Shown: one piece after another, positions 48,157-56,235 of the stretch | Numbering within the stretch: position 1 is the stretch's first letter | Layout: each line of letters starts with the position of its first letter | Assembly (NCBI GenBank): GCA_947501215.1 | Contig: CANMUS010000003.1 | Span: forward strand, 310,001 to 374,000 | Origin: an uncultured Erythrobacter sp. | Lineage (GTDB): Bacteria > Pseudomonadota > Alphaproteobacteria > Sphingomonadales > Sphingomonadaceae | Direction: 5' to 3' | Length of the DNA: 64,000 nt | Notes under the pieces: generated by a model | Told to the model about the DNA's origin: nothing | Databases searched by the model: none | The model's input: the letters and a program-made list of their open reading frames with translations, nothing else | Translations under genes and position numbers: made by a program

Positions 48157-48203
48157 TTCCCGAATGCGCGTTCAACATCTCCCCCGGGCAAGACTTCTTC
48201 CCC

Positions 48204-48244
48204 CTCGCCCACATGCATGGGCGAGCTGCACCGCTCGCGAGCGG
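48204..48244. other. Two palindromes in the mraZ leader
   Basis: ctcgccca/tgggcgag (48204-48211 with 48218-48225) forms a perfect 8-bp stem with loop CATGCA. CCGCTCGCGAGCGG (48231-48244) is a perfect 14-bp palindrome. Both lie between the GGGA array and the mraZ start in the otherwise gene-free 335-base stretch 48157-48491. They could be RNA hairpins in the leader or protein sites. Confidence 0.55.
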
Positions 48245-48288
48245 TACGCGCATAGACAGCCTTGTCCGATGTCCTGAGGATTTATCGC

Positions 48289-48332
48289 GGGACGGGCGGG
48301 GATGGAAGGGAAAATTGCGGGATTTCACGGGA
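48289..48332 (+). promoter_or_regulatory. MraZ-box array A: five GGGA repeats, about 10-bp period
   Basis: GGGA occurs on the plus strand at 48289, 48299, 48308, 48319 and 48329, steps of 10, 9, 11 and 10 bases, so all five face one side of the helix. MraZ is known to bind direct GTGGG/TGGGA-type repeats with about 10-bp spacing upstream of mraZ. This array lies 133-176 bases upstream of the mraZ start. Confidence 0.6.
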
Positions 48333-48451
48333 TAAGCCCGTAAAATATTGGTTTTTCTCGACTATTTTTCCAGCTGCGCTCTCGAAACTCCTACCGCTTT
48401 GCCAACGAGACCGCTGGAAACACTAGTAATTTCGGAGAGCAAAGCACGATT

Positions 48452-48487
48452 TCCCGTGCCCTCCCCGACTCGCTCCCGCAATTTCCC
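48452..48487 (-). promoter_or_regulatory. MraZ-box array B: four GGGA repeats in opposite orientation
   Basis: On the minus strand GGGA occurs at 48484-48487, 48474-48477, 48462-48465 and 48452-48455, steps of 10, 12 and 10 bases. The flanks (cacgggaaattgcggga) resemble array A reversed. Together the arrays bracket the likely dcw promoter region 48333-48451, which holds AT-rich stretches such as AAATATTGG but no promoter I can call with confidence. The array begins just before the end of the neighbouring gene at 48492. Confidence 0.58.
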
Positions 48488-48491
48488 GTGA

Positions 48492-49247
48492 TCAGAAATC
48501 GAGCGCCGCAGCGACCAGGTCATCAAGTGCCGCCCGGCGCCGCGAGGGCAGATCGCCCTCCCCTTCCCAATCGAGGATGGCGGCATCGGCCAGCAGGGTC
48601 ACGCGGCCTTCGCCGACCTCGCACTGGGCGAGCAGGCCGCCGTCCGACACGGTGCATTGCGACGGCGCGCCTGAATCAACCTGCACGAACTTGCCGGGGA
48701 GATTTACCGGAAACTCCCCGTCATAGGCATCGACCCAGCGTTCGCCGACAGGCTGGGTTTCGTTGAATTGCAGTTCCAGCCCCCACCGCTTCAGGATCGG
48801 CGAGATCAGCACGACGTCCTGTGGCCGCCTGCGGTCGCCGATGGAAAACTCGCTATGCCTTGTGAGCAGCGGGTCGGCGAAGATCAGCAGGCGCCCACCA
48901 CCGCGCAGCCAATCGTCGAGTGCGACGTTTTCCGACGGAGCGAGCGGCCGGGGCTGGGCCAGCAGCAAGCGATCGACATTCGCGAGGGTTTCCGGCTCGA
49001 GCGCGTCGAGCGGGGCGAGTTCGAACCTGCGCTCCAGCAACTCGCGCACCCAGTCCTTTTCTTGCGCGGTATCGAGCAGCGTGGCGACATCTCCGCCGCT
49101 ACCCCAATAGATAGGCAGCGTGGAGAACAGGCCGAGCTGCTCCTTGTCGGCGGCGTTGTCCGTTGGCGCAATGCCCTGTCCGCAGGAGGCCAGCGCCACC
49201 CCCAAACCGAAAAGCGCAGCCTTAAGGCTTTTGCGGCCGGGGGGCAC
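48492..49247 (-). CDS. Putative lipoprotein with DUF4350/GldG-like fold
   Basis: A 251-residue exported protein with lipobox LASC near residue 22. The body has PLDALEPETLANVDRLLLAQPRPLAPSENVALDDWLRGGGRLLIFADP, a pattern of the DUF4350/ABC-type GldG accessory fold (class I glutamine amidotransferase-like) with the GGRLL..DP turn. Exact role is unknown. It overlaps the small membrane protein upstream by 26 bp and lies just before the dcw promoter region. Confidence 0.72.
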   Translation of the reverse strand: MPPGRKSLKAALFGLGVALASCGQGIAPTDNAADKEQLGLFSTLPIYWGSGGDVATLLDTAQEKDWVRELLERRFELAPLDALEPETLANVDRLLLAQPRPLAPSENVALDDWLRGGGRLLIFADPLLTRHSEFSIGDRRRPQDVVLISPILKRWGLELQFNETQPVGERWVDAYDGEFPVNLPGKFVQVDSGAPSQCTVSDGGLLAQCEVGEGRVTLLADAAILDWEGEGDLPSRRRAALDDLVAAALDF

Positions 49248-49590
49248 TGAGATCCTGCTCCGGTGCGGCGGGCGAAGGCGTGCCGGTCACCGCCGTAGTG
49301 GGCTCTGCGGGCAGTTCCGGCACGACGCCAGCCTCGGCCAGCGGGTCGTTTCGCGGCATCGCCTGCGTCGGTTCGGTAGTCGGTGCCGCTTCCGGCACGG
49401 CGGTCGCATCGGTCTGCGCCGCGCGATTGCTCACCACGCTGGCCAGCGCGACCAGCAGGACCATCATGACGATACCCGTCCCGCCGATCTGCAGGCGCTG
49501 GAGATTGCGCTCGCGCCGGGCGCGGTTGCCGGGAATGTCCGACACCTCGCCCGTATCTGGCTTGCGGCTCATATCGAAAAATTGCGCCAT
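49222..49590 (-). CDS. Small single-pass membrane protein
   Basis: A 122-residue protein with a basic cytosolic N-terminus (GNRARRERNLQRLQ), one membrane helix at about 38-54 (GIVMMVLLVALASVV) and a Thr/Pro/Ala/Glu-rich periplasmic tail. No family is recognised. It overlaps the lipoprotein gene at 48492-49247, so the two are probably cotranscribed. Confidence 0.62.
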   Translation of the reverse strand: MAQFFDMSRKPDTGEVSDIPGNRARRERNLQRLQIGGTGIVMMVLLVALASVVSNRAAQTDATAVPEAAPTTEPTQAMPRNDPLAEAGVVPELPAEPTTAVTGTPSPAAPEQDLSAPRPQKP

Positions 49591-49624
49591 CGACCGCAGC
49601 GATACGCCGCAACCCGCAGTGCGG

Positions 49625-50641
49625 TCAATCGTCGCCCTGCAACCAATCGAAGACGGGCAGGTCTTTCGATGCCAGCCATTCGGGATCGTAAAGCGTCGAG
49701 AGATAGCGGAAGCCGGTATCGCACAGGATCGTGGCGACGCGCGGGCTTTCGCGCCCCTCGGCCACCAGCTGCTTGCCCAGCGCGATAGCGCCAGCGACGT
49801 TGATGCCGGAGGAAAGACCGAGGCACAGCCCCTCCTCGCGCAGCAGGCGGGCGACCCAGTGAAGCCCTTCCTCGTCCGACACGCGAAACTGCGTATCGAT
49901 CGGCGCGCCTTCGAGATTGCCGGTGATCCGCCCCTGCCCGATCCCCTCGGCCACCGAGGAGCCTTCGGCCTTCAGCTCGCCATTGGCGAAGTAGTTGTAG
50001 AGCGCCGCACCATGCGGGTCGGTCAGCGCGATCTGCACGGTCTCGTCGAATTCCTTGAGGCCCATGCCGACCCCGGCGATCGTCCCGCCAGTGCCCGCTG
50101 CGCAAGTGAAGCCGTCGATCCGGCCGTCGAGCTGCTGCCACAGCTCCTTCGCCGTGCCTTCGATATGGGCCTTGCGATTGGCGGTATTGTCGAACTGGCC
50201 CGCCCAGATCGCGCCCTCGGTCTCCTCGGCCATGCGCCGCGAGACGTGCTGGAAGTGATTGGGATCGGCATATTTGGTCGGGGGAACCGTGACCAGTTCC
50301 GCGCCGAGAGCCCGGATGGTCTGCATCTTCTCGCGGCTCTGGTTGTCCGGCATCACGATGATCGTGCGATAGCCCAGCGCATTGGCGACCAGCGCGATGC
50401 CGATACCGGTATTGCCCGCCGTCCCCTCGACCACCGTGCCGCCGGGCGTCAACTCGCCCCGCGCTTCCGCATCGCGGATGATGTAGAGCGCGGCGCGATC
50501 CTTCACCGAGGCGCCGGGGTTGGCGAATTCGCATTTGCCGAAAATGTCGCAACCGGCCTCCGCGCTTGGTCCTTCCAAGCGGACCAGCGGCGTGTTGCCG
50601 ATGAGGTCGAGCGTGTGCTCGCGTACGGGAATTGCTGTCAT
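49625..50641 (-). CDS. cysK: Cysteine synthase A (O-acetylserine sulfhydrylase)
   Basis: A 338-residue fold-type II PLP enzyme. Motifs are IGNTPLVRL, the Schiff-base lysine in NPGASVKDRAA, GTAGNTGIGIALVANALGY, and TCAAGTGGTIAGVG. It joins sulfide, from the cys operon product, to O-acetylserine. ATG 50641 is where homology starts; the longer frame runs into the repeat cluster. Confidence 0.93.
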   Translation of the reverse strand: MTAIPVREHTLDLIGNTPLVRLEGPSAEAGCDIFGKCEFANPGASVKDRAALYIIRDAEARGELTPGGTVVEGTAGNTGIGIALVANALGYRTIIVMPDNQSREKMQTIRALGAELVTVPPTKYADPNHFQHVSRRMAEETEGAIWAGQFDNTANRKAHIEGTAKELWQQLDGRIDGFTCAAGTGGTIAGVGMGLKEFDETVQIALTDPHGAALYNYFANGELKAEGSSVAEGIGQGRITGNLEGAPIDTQFRVSDEEGLHWVARLLREEGLCLGLSSGINVAGAIALGKQLVAEGRESPRVATILCDTGFRYLSTLYDPEWLASKDLPVFDWLQGDD

Positions 50642-50723
50642 GTCGGGTGAGGTAGGCGCGCGGGGTGAGCTGCGCAAACTACATGGCCTTGCAGGCGGGA
50701 AAGGGAGAGTCTTTGTGGGGTAC

Positions 50724-50896
50724 GCCTTCGACATCCGTCGAAGGCTTGCGGCACCAGCCCACGCCCCCACCCGGATTCTTTGTTAGGTGCAGTCAGGACA
50801 TCCGTCCTGACCTTGCTGTTCCATCCCGCTCCCCCACCCGGCCACCCACGGCACTATACTGTTTGGGTGGCCGGGTGGGGGAGCGGGATGGAACAG
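50724..50896. repeat. Palindromic repeat cluster 2 (CATCCG hairpins plus perfect 33-bp inverted repeat)
   Basis: A relative of cluster 1, 50 kb away. Hairpin 50724-50745 has stem gccttcga/tcgaaggc and hairpin 50792-50811 has stem gtcagga/tcctgac; both have loop CATCCG. Each is followed by the GC-rich tail with core cccccaccc. The second tail forms a perfect 33-bp inverted repeat, 50816-50848 with 50864-50896, around a 15-base loop. It lies between the ferredoxin gene and cysK. Confidence 0.85.
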
Positions 50897-50935
50897 GGCG
50901 CAGCGCGGGACGCAGTCACGCGCGAATAGAAGCCA

Positions 50936-51253
50936 TTAATCCTCGGGAGCGATAGTAACTTTCAGCCCGTCCAGTTCCGCCGTGAACGGGATCTGGCAGC
51001 CCAGGCGCGAGCCGGCGGTGCGGTGATCGGTGGACTCGAGCAGATCGTCCTCGTCCTCGCTCATTTCCGGCAACTTGTCGACAAAGGCCTGGTCGACATG
51101 CACATGGCAGGTCGCGCAGCTGCAGCAGCCGCCGCACAGGGCCAGCAATTCGTCGAAGCCGTTGTCGCGGATGGCTTCCATCACGGTCAGGCCGTCCTCG
51201 ACCTCGATTTCGGAGGTTTCGCCTTCGCGAGTGGTGACGATCAGCTTGGGCAT
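50936..51253 (-). CDS. [2Fe-2S] ferredoxin, adrenodoxin type
   Basis: A 105-residue ferredoxin with ligands C40, C46, C49 and C86 in the spacing CX5CX2C...C. The length and acidic recognition region ([14 protein letters not shown]) fit the adrenodoxin/Isc or P450-redoxin class. An electron donor to a P450 or other oxygenase is likely, but none is nearby. ATG 51253; the longer frame upstream is a shadow of the glycosylase gene. Confidence 0.92.
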   Translation of the reverse strand: MPKLIVTTREGETSEIEVEDGLTVMEAIRDNGFDELLALCGGCCSCATCHVHVDQAFVDKLPEMSEDEDDLLESTDHRTAGSRLGCQIPFTAELDGLKVTIAPED

Positions 51254-51343
51254 GAATGCTTCCTCGGTTGCAATGGGCCATTGGCCCGACCTATGCGGGC
51301 GGCTGCTATTCAATCGAACGCGGGAAGGCAAGCACGCGCCGCC

Positions 51344-51961
51344 ATGGGCCTGACGAATGCACAATTGCGCGAGCATCTCGATGCGGTTGCGCGCGACGAT
51401 GCGACCGTCGCGGCGGCGCTGGAGCGTTGCGGCTATCCCGAGGAGCGGATCAGGCCGACCGGCTATCGCACGCTGCTTCGTACCATCGTCGGCCAGCAGG
51501 TCAGCGTGGCGGCCGCTGCCTCGGTGTGGAACAAGCTGGAGGCCGAACTGGGTGAGGAGATGCACCCCCAGGATCTGCTCGACCGCGACTTCGATACGCT
51601 GCGCGCCTGCGGGCTCTCTCGGCAAAAGCAAGGCTATGCCCGGTCTTTGTGCGAACTGGTGGCCAGCGGCGAACTGAGCCTCGACGACCTGCCGGAAGAC
51701 GACGAGGCGGCGATTGCCGAACTCACCCGGATCAAGGGCATCGGCCGCTGGTCGGCGGAAATCTACCTGCTGTTCGCGGAAGGCCGCCCGGACATCTGGC
51801 CTGCGGGAGACCTCGCCGTGCAGGAAGCGGTCGGGAGGTTGCTGGACCTGCCCGCGCGACCGAGCGAGAAAGAAACGCGCGCACTGGGCGAGCAATGGCG
51901 ACCATACCGGGGCGCGATGGCGATTTTTACCTGGCACACCTACAACAATGCCGCGCTTTAG
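51344..51961 (+). CDS. DNA-3-methyladenine glycosylase II (AlkA-type HhH-GPD)
   Basis: A 205-residue helix-hairpin-helix glycosylase. [19 protein letters not shown] is the conserved helix pair, [30 protein letters not shown] carries the HhH and catalytic D156, and [15 protein letters not shown] is the typical C-terminus. It excises alkylated purines. ATG 51344 is divergent from the ferredoxin and is followed 19 bases later by the SDR gene. Confidence 0.92.
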   Translation: MGLTNAQLREHLDAVARDDATVAAALERCGYPEERIRPTGYRTLLRTIVGQQVSVAAAASVWNKLEAELGEEMHPQDLLDRDFDTLRACGLSRQKQGYARSLCELVASGELSLDDLPEDDEAAIAELTRIKGIGRWSAEIYLLFAEGRPDIWPAGDLAVQEAVGRLLDLPARPSEKETRALGEQWRPYRGAMAIFTWHTYNNAAL

Positions 51962-51980
51962 CGCGCTCGAGGAGAGAAAC

Positions 51981-52787
51981 ATGGCGGACCGTAAAGCGAT
52001 CTTCATCACCGGCGGCGGGTCGGGCATCGGCCGTGCGGTCGCGACCTATTTCGGCGCGCGCGACTGGTTCGTCGGCGTCGGGGATATCGACCAGGCCGGC
52101 ATGGACGAGACGCTGGACATGATCGGCCACGGCTTCACCTATGCGCACAAGTTCGATGTTCGTGACCGGTCCGCCTGGGACGAGGCGCTGGAAAGCTTCG
52201 CCACCGCGGCGGGCGGACGCATCGACGTGGTGTTCAACAATGCCGGCATTCCGATCGGCGGCTCGCTGGTCGAGAATTCGACCGAAGAAATCGAACGCTG
52301 CCTCGACATTAATTTGAAGGGCGTGTTGTTCGGCGCGCAGGCAGCCTATCCGCATCTCAAGAAGACCGCGCCCGGTTCGTGCCTGCTCAACACGGCGAGC
52401 GCGGCCGGGATTTACGGCACGCCGGGCGCCAGCGTCTATTCGGCGACCAAGTTCGGCGTTCGCGCGATCACCGAGAGCCTCGATGGCGAATGGGCGGAGG
52501 ACGGGATCAAGGTCCGCTCGCTGATGCCCAGCTTCATCGACACCCCGCTGCTCGACCACACGCCCAATGCGCAGACCAACGAGGGCATCCGCCAGCGCGT
52601 GACCGAGGCCGGGCTGGAGATCACCCCGGTGCTGGAGGTCGCACAGGCCGCGTGGGACGCGGTGCATGGCGAAAAGCTGCACACGACCGTCGGCAAGACC
52701 GCCAAGCAGATGGCCTTTGCCGCGCGCTGGCTGCCGGGCCGGGTCCGCAAGCAGACCCGCGGAAGCGCGCGCCCGCTCGGTCGGTGA
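51981..52787 (+). CDS. Short-chain dehydrogenase/reductase
   Basis: A 268-residue classical SDR with cofactor motif TGGGSGIG (10-17), NNAG (87-90) and catalytic S140, Y153 and K157. The substrate is not evident. SD GAGGAGAG precedes the ATG. It follows the AlkA-like gene closely and converges with phhB. Confidence 0.9.
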   Translation: MADRKAIFITGGGSGIGRAVATYFGARDWFVGVGDIDQAGMDETLDMIGHGFTYAHKFDVRDRSAWDEALESFATAAGGRIDVVFNNAGIPIGGSLVENSTEEIERCLDINLKGVLFGAQAAYPHLKKTAPGSCLLNTASAAGIYGTPGASVYSATKFGVRAITESLDGEWAEDGIKVRSLMPSFIDTPLLDHTPNAQTNEGIRQRVTEAGLEITPVLEVAQAAWDAVHGEKLHTTVGKTAKQMAFAARWLPGRVRKQTRGSARPLGR

Positions 52788-52791
52788 ACGC

Positions 52792-53085
52792 CTAGCCGAG
52801 CAGCGCGTCGATCTTGCGAGCCATCTTCACGTCGCGCAGGCTCAAGCCGCCCGCGTCATGCGTGGTGAGCGTGATATCGACTTTGTTGTAGACGTTGAAC
52901 CACTCGGGATGGTGGTCGCGCATTTCCGCGATCAGGGCGACGCGGGCCATGAACCCGAAAGCTTCAGAGAAATCGTCGAACTCGAACTTGCGCTCGATCG
53001 CATCGCCATCGCGGGCCAGCGACCATTTCGGCAAGGCGCTCAGCCAGGTCTTGCGTTCTTCCTCGCTCAGCTTTTCGACCGACAT
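52792..53085 (-). CDS. phhB: 4a-hydroxytetrahydrobiopterin dehydratase
   Basis: A 97-residue pterin-4a-carbinolamine dehydratase with the signature [27 protein letters not shown]. It recycles the pterin cofactor of aromatic amino acid hydroxylases. I start at ATG 53085 because GGAGG lies 9 bases upstream; ATG 53094 would put that SD directly against the start codon. Confidence 0.93.
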   Translation of the reverse strand: MSVEKLSEEERKTWLSALPKWSLARDGDAIERKFEFDDFSEAFGFMARVALIAEMRDHHPEWFNVYNKVDITLTTHDAGGLSLRDVKMARKIDALLG

Positions 53086-53155
53086 CCTGTTCATCCTCCG
53101 AAGACCTCGTCACCTCGCTTGTGACAGCGGCGGCTTTTGCCTATCGCTGCGCGCC

Positions 53156-53737
53156 ATGCAAGCCCGCCTCGCCGCGAAAGACCTCGCCTGCCGACGCGGC
53201 GACAGCCTGCTGTTCAGGGGGCTAAGTCTCGAATGTGACAGCGGTGCGGCAGTGCATGTGACCGGTGCGAACGGTGTCGGCAAGTCGAGCCTGATCCGCA
53301 TCCTTGCGGGGCTGCTCCGCCCTTTCGCGGGCACAGTGGAAACTGTCGGCGGTATCGGCCTGGTGGACGAGCGGCTGGCGCTGGACGAGGCGCTGCCGCT
53401 GGGCAAGGCGTTGGCGTTCTGGGAGACGCTCGACGGCTGCCGCGATGCGGGCCGGGCGATGGAATTGCTCGATCTCGCCAACCTGCTGGACGTGCCGGTG
53501 CGCTTCCTGTCGACCGGCCAACGCAAACGCGCCGCGCTCGCTCGTTTGCTCAATCGCAATTGTCCGATCTGGCTGCTGGACGAACCGCTGAACGGGCTGG
53601 ACACGGAGGCCCAAAAAGCTTTCGAGGCGCTAATCGCGCAGCACTGCCAAGGCGGCGGGATCGCCATCGTCGCTTCGCACCAGCCAATCGCCCTGCCCTC
53701 CCCGCGCGCCATCGCGCTGGCGGAGTTCGCCGCATGA
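53156..53737 (+). CDS. ccmA: Heme exporter ATP-binding protein CcmA
   Basis: A 193-residue ABC ATPase of cytochrome c maturation with Walker A GANGVGKSS (37-45), signature LSTGQRKRAALARLL and Walker B IWLLDEPLNGLD. It releases holo-CcmE using ATP with CcmB and CcmC. It overlaps ccmB by 4 bp. Confidence 0.93.
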   Translation: MQARLAAKDLACRRGDSLLFRGLSLECDSGAAVHVTGANGVGKSSLIRILAGLLRPFAGTVETVGGIGLVDERLALDEALPLGKALAFWETLDGCRDAGRAMELLDLANLLDVPVRFLSTGQRKRAALARLLNRNCPIWLLDEPLNGLDTEAQKAFEALIAQHCQGGGIAIVASHQPIALPSPRAIALAEFAA

Positions 53738-54387
53738 TCGGCCCCCTTCTGCGGCGCGATCTCGGCCTGCTGCTGCCGGGCGGTCGTGGCGGTGCGGGCG
53801 TGCTGCCGCTGCTCTTCTTCCTCGCCGTCGCGATGCTCTACCCGTTCGCGGTCGGGCCCGACGCGCAATTGCTGGCGCAGACCGGCGGCGGTGTGATCTG
53901 GGTCGCAGCGCTGCTCGCCGCGATCCTCCCGCTGGAAAAGCTTGTCACTGCGGATCTCGATGCCGGCGTTTTCGACCAGCTGCACCTGCGCGGCGCGAGC
54001 GAGGAGTTGGCCGTGGCCTCGCGCCTGCTCGCCCACTGGCTTGCCTTCGCGCCGTTGCTGCTTCTGGCAACCCTGCCCGCCGCGGCCCTGCTCGGCCTGA
54101 GCGGAGAAACGCTGCGGCCCGTACTGCTCGGGCTGTTGGCCGGCACACCGGGCCTCGCCGCCGTCGGTCTCATCGTCGCCGCGCTTACCGCATCACTGCG
54201 CGGAGGGGCGGCGCTCGCGGGGCTGATGGTGATCCCGCTGGCCGTGCCGATCCTTATTTTCGGCGCCGGCGCACTCTCGCGGCCCGAAAGCAGCGGACTG
54301 CTGCTCACGGCGGCCATCAGCCTCGGCCTTTGCGCCATCGCGCCTTTTGCTGCCGGGGCGGCAATCAGGTCGGCGCGAGAAGAATGA
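53734..54387 (+). CDS. ccmB: Heme exporter membrane protein CcmB
   Basis: A 217-residue membrane protein with about six helices and the CcmB opening RRDLGLLL, then LLFFLAVAMLYPFAVGP and WVAALLAAILPLEKL. ccmC normally follows but is absent; the next gene is map in convergent orientation, so ccmCDEFGH must be elsewhere. Confidence 0.93.
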   Translation: MIGPLLRRDLGLLLPGGRGGAGVLPLLFFLAVAMLYPFAVGPDAQLLAQTGGGVIWVAALLAAILPLEKLVTADLDAGVFDQLHLRGASEELAVASRLLAHWLAFAPLLLLATLPAAALLGLSGETLRPVLLGLLAGTPGLAAVGLIVAALTASLRGGAALAGLMVIPLAVPILIFGAGALSRPESSGLLLTAAISLGLCAIAPFAAGAAIRSAREE

Positions 54388-54395
54388 AGTTGCGC

Positions 54396-54480
54396 GTGCC
54401 CTTCGACAGGCTCAGGGCGAGCGGACGTTGTAAATTCCACCCCGAGTCCGCGCATCCTGAGCTTGTCGAAGGATAGGCAC
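54396..54480. repeat. Inverted pair of TTCGACARGCTCAGG repeats between convergent genes
   Basis: 54396-54425 contains TTCGACAGGCTCAGG and 54447-54480 contains the inverted TTCGACAAGCTCAGG. The two arms form a near-perfect stem. This sequence is a very common dispersed intergenic repeat in sphingomonads and some other bacteria. Between ccmB and map it probably acts as a bidirectional terminator or mRNA end. Confidence 0.8.
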
Positions 54481-54497
54481 CGCGCCCGAAACCCTAC

Positions 54498-55325
54498 TCA
54501 GTACGGCGGCTTGTGCAGCCCCTTCGGGCTTTCGGTGAAAATCTCCACCCCGTCGTCGGTAATCGCGATCGAGTGTTCAAACTGCGCGGAGAGCGACTTG
54601 TCACGCGTCACCGCGGTCCAGCCGTCGCGGAGGATCTTCGCATGCGGGCGGCCGAGATTGATCATGGGTTCGATGGTGAAGAACATGCCGGGCTTCAATT
54701 GCGGGCCGGTCCCGGCCTTCGCTGCGTGAATGACTTCGGGCGCATCATGGAACAGGCGGCCGAGGCCATGGCCGCAGAACTCCTGCACCACGCCATAGCG
54801 GAATTGCCGCGCATGCGCCTCGATTGCGGCGCCGATATCGCCGAGCCGCGCGCCGGGCTTGGCCGCAGCCTCGATCCCCAGCATCAGGCATTCGTAAGTC
54901 ACATCGACCAGCTTCGTGGCCTTGAGCGCAGGCTCCCCGGCATAGAACATGCGGCTGGTATCGCCGTGCCAGCCGTCAAGCAGCGGCGTGACGTCGATAT
55001 TGACTATGTCGCCGTCCTTCAGCGCCTTGTCGCTAGGGATGCCATGGCAGATCACATGGTTGATGGAGGTGCAGCAGCTATGCGTATAGCCGCGATAGCC
55101 CATGGTCGCAGGAACCGCGCCCGCGTCCAGCGTCATCCCACGCACGAGGTCGTCGATTGCGCCGGTCGTCACGCCGGGCTTCACGAACGTCGTCAGCTCG
55201 TCGAGAATTTCGGCCGCCAGCCGGCCCGCCTTGCGCATGCCTTCGAAACCATCCTCGCCATGCAGCTTGATGGTCCCGTCGCGATAGACGGTCTGGTCGC
55301 CTTCGATAACCTGATATTCTGTCAT
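54498..55325 (-). CDS. map: Type I methionine aminopeptidase
   Basis: A 275-residue metallopeptidase removing N-terminal Met. Ligand regions are VNIDVTPLLDGWHGDTSRMF (two Asp), CGHGLG (His), FTIEPMI (Glu) and AQFEHSIAI (Glu), with HGIP upstream. ATG 55325; the gene is monocistronic. Confidence 0.96.
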   Translation of the reverse strand: MTEYQVIEGDQTVYRDGTIKLHGEDGFEGMRKAGRLAAEILDELTTFVKPGVTTGAIDDLVRGMTLDAGAVPATMGYRGYTHSCCTSINHVICHGIPSDKALKDGDIVNIDVTPLLDGWHGDTSRMFYAGEPALKATKLVDVTYECLMLGIEAAAKPGARLGDIGAAIEAHARQFRYGVVQEFCGHGLGRLFHDAPEVIHAAKAGTGPQLKPGMFFTIEPMINLGRPHAKILRDGWTAVTRDKSLSAQFEHSIAITDDGVEIFTESPKGLHKPPY

Positions 55326-55365
55326 GCACGCGACATAGCGATTGCCACGACGGATTGCGAGACAA

Positions 55366-56190
55366 TCAGCGCTTTACGCTGAAGGCACCGGCATATTCGG
55401 GCTTCACCGCATCGATTACGCTGGCCGTGACCGGGAAATCGAGCTCGTAGTCACCTTCGGCATAAGGTCCGGCTACGTATGGTCCGAAATAGACCGCGAT
55501 CCGGTCGAAGGTTTTTCCGTTCGAGGAGCCGACGAGGATCGAGGCTTCGTCCAGTCCCGGGCAGTCGTTCGGCCATTCGCCATCTTGCCCGACCGGCCCG
55601 CCACGGCGCTTTGCGCGGGCCTCGTTCAGCGCGCTGCACAGCTTCGCGCCCAGTGCCTGCTCGAGATCGACCGGCGAATTGAACAGTTCCATACCGGCCA
55701 TCCCGCGTCCGGCGGATTTGTCCCAGACCAGTGAGCTCTTGCCATAGGTGCCATGCGCGCCGCCGGTGTAGGCATAGAGATCGGCGCTCAGACTGAGCCA
55801 GTCGGGCAGATCGGCAACGACCAGCCACTTCTTTTCGAAACCGCGATTGCGGCAGGACACGCAGTCGGCTGGCGAGTCCGCAAGCGCGCTCTGCCACTCG
55901 TCCTTCTGCTCGGCGAGCTGTTCGTCGCGCTCCGCCTGCAATTGCTCTGCCAGCGCCGGAATGGCGGAGGCTGGGGCAGGCCAGCTATACGCGAAGGCGC
56001 GGGTGTCGCCGTTGTCGTCCGCATTGTCTTCGAACTCGACGGCCTGCGCCGCGCTCGCCGGAGTTGAGGCAGTCGCAGTGGCCGTTGCAGCCGGACGCTC
56101 CGCGACGCCCGCCCGCTCGGCATACTCGGCACCGTCGGAACAGGCCGCACTCGACAGGGCGAGGGAAATCAGGAACAGGTGCGCTCGCAT
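55366..56190 (-). CDS. RsiV-like lipoprotein (DUF4163/DUF3298)
   Basis: A 274-residue exported protein with lipobox SAAC (cysteine about residue 17), an Ala/Thr-rich spacer, a DUF4163-like region at about 65-120, and a DUF3298 region with the hallmark YTGGAHG near residue 140. RsiV of Bacillus, in this fold, binds lysozyme; function here is unknown. It is divergent from the aminopeptidase. Confidence 0.82.
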   Translation of the reverse strand: MRAHLFLISLALSSAACSDGAEYAERAGVAERPAATATATASTPASAAQAVEFEDNADDNGDTRAFAYSWPAPASAIPALAEQLQAERDEQLAEQKDEWQSALADSPADCVSCRNRGFEKKWLVVADLPDWLSLSADLYAYTGGAHGTYGKSSLVWDKSAGRGMAGMELFNSPVDLEQALGAKLCSALNEARAKRRGGPVGQDGEWPNDCPGLDEASILVGSSNGKTFDRIAVYFGPYVAGPYAEGDYELDFPVTASVIDAVKPEYAGAFSVKR

Positions 56191-56235
56191 CGCGCTTCCT
56201 TTGCGTCAGATGAAATGAACGGGGACTTGCCACTT

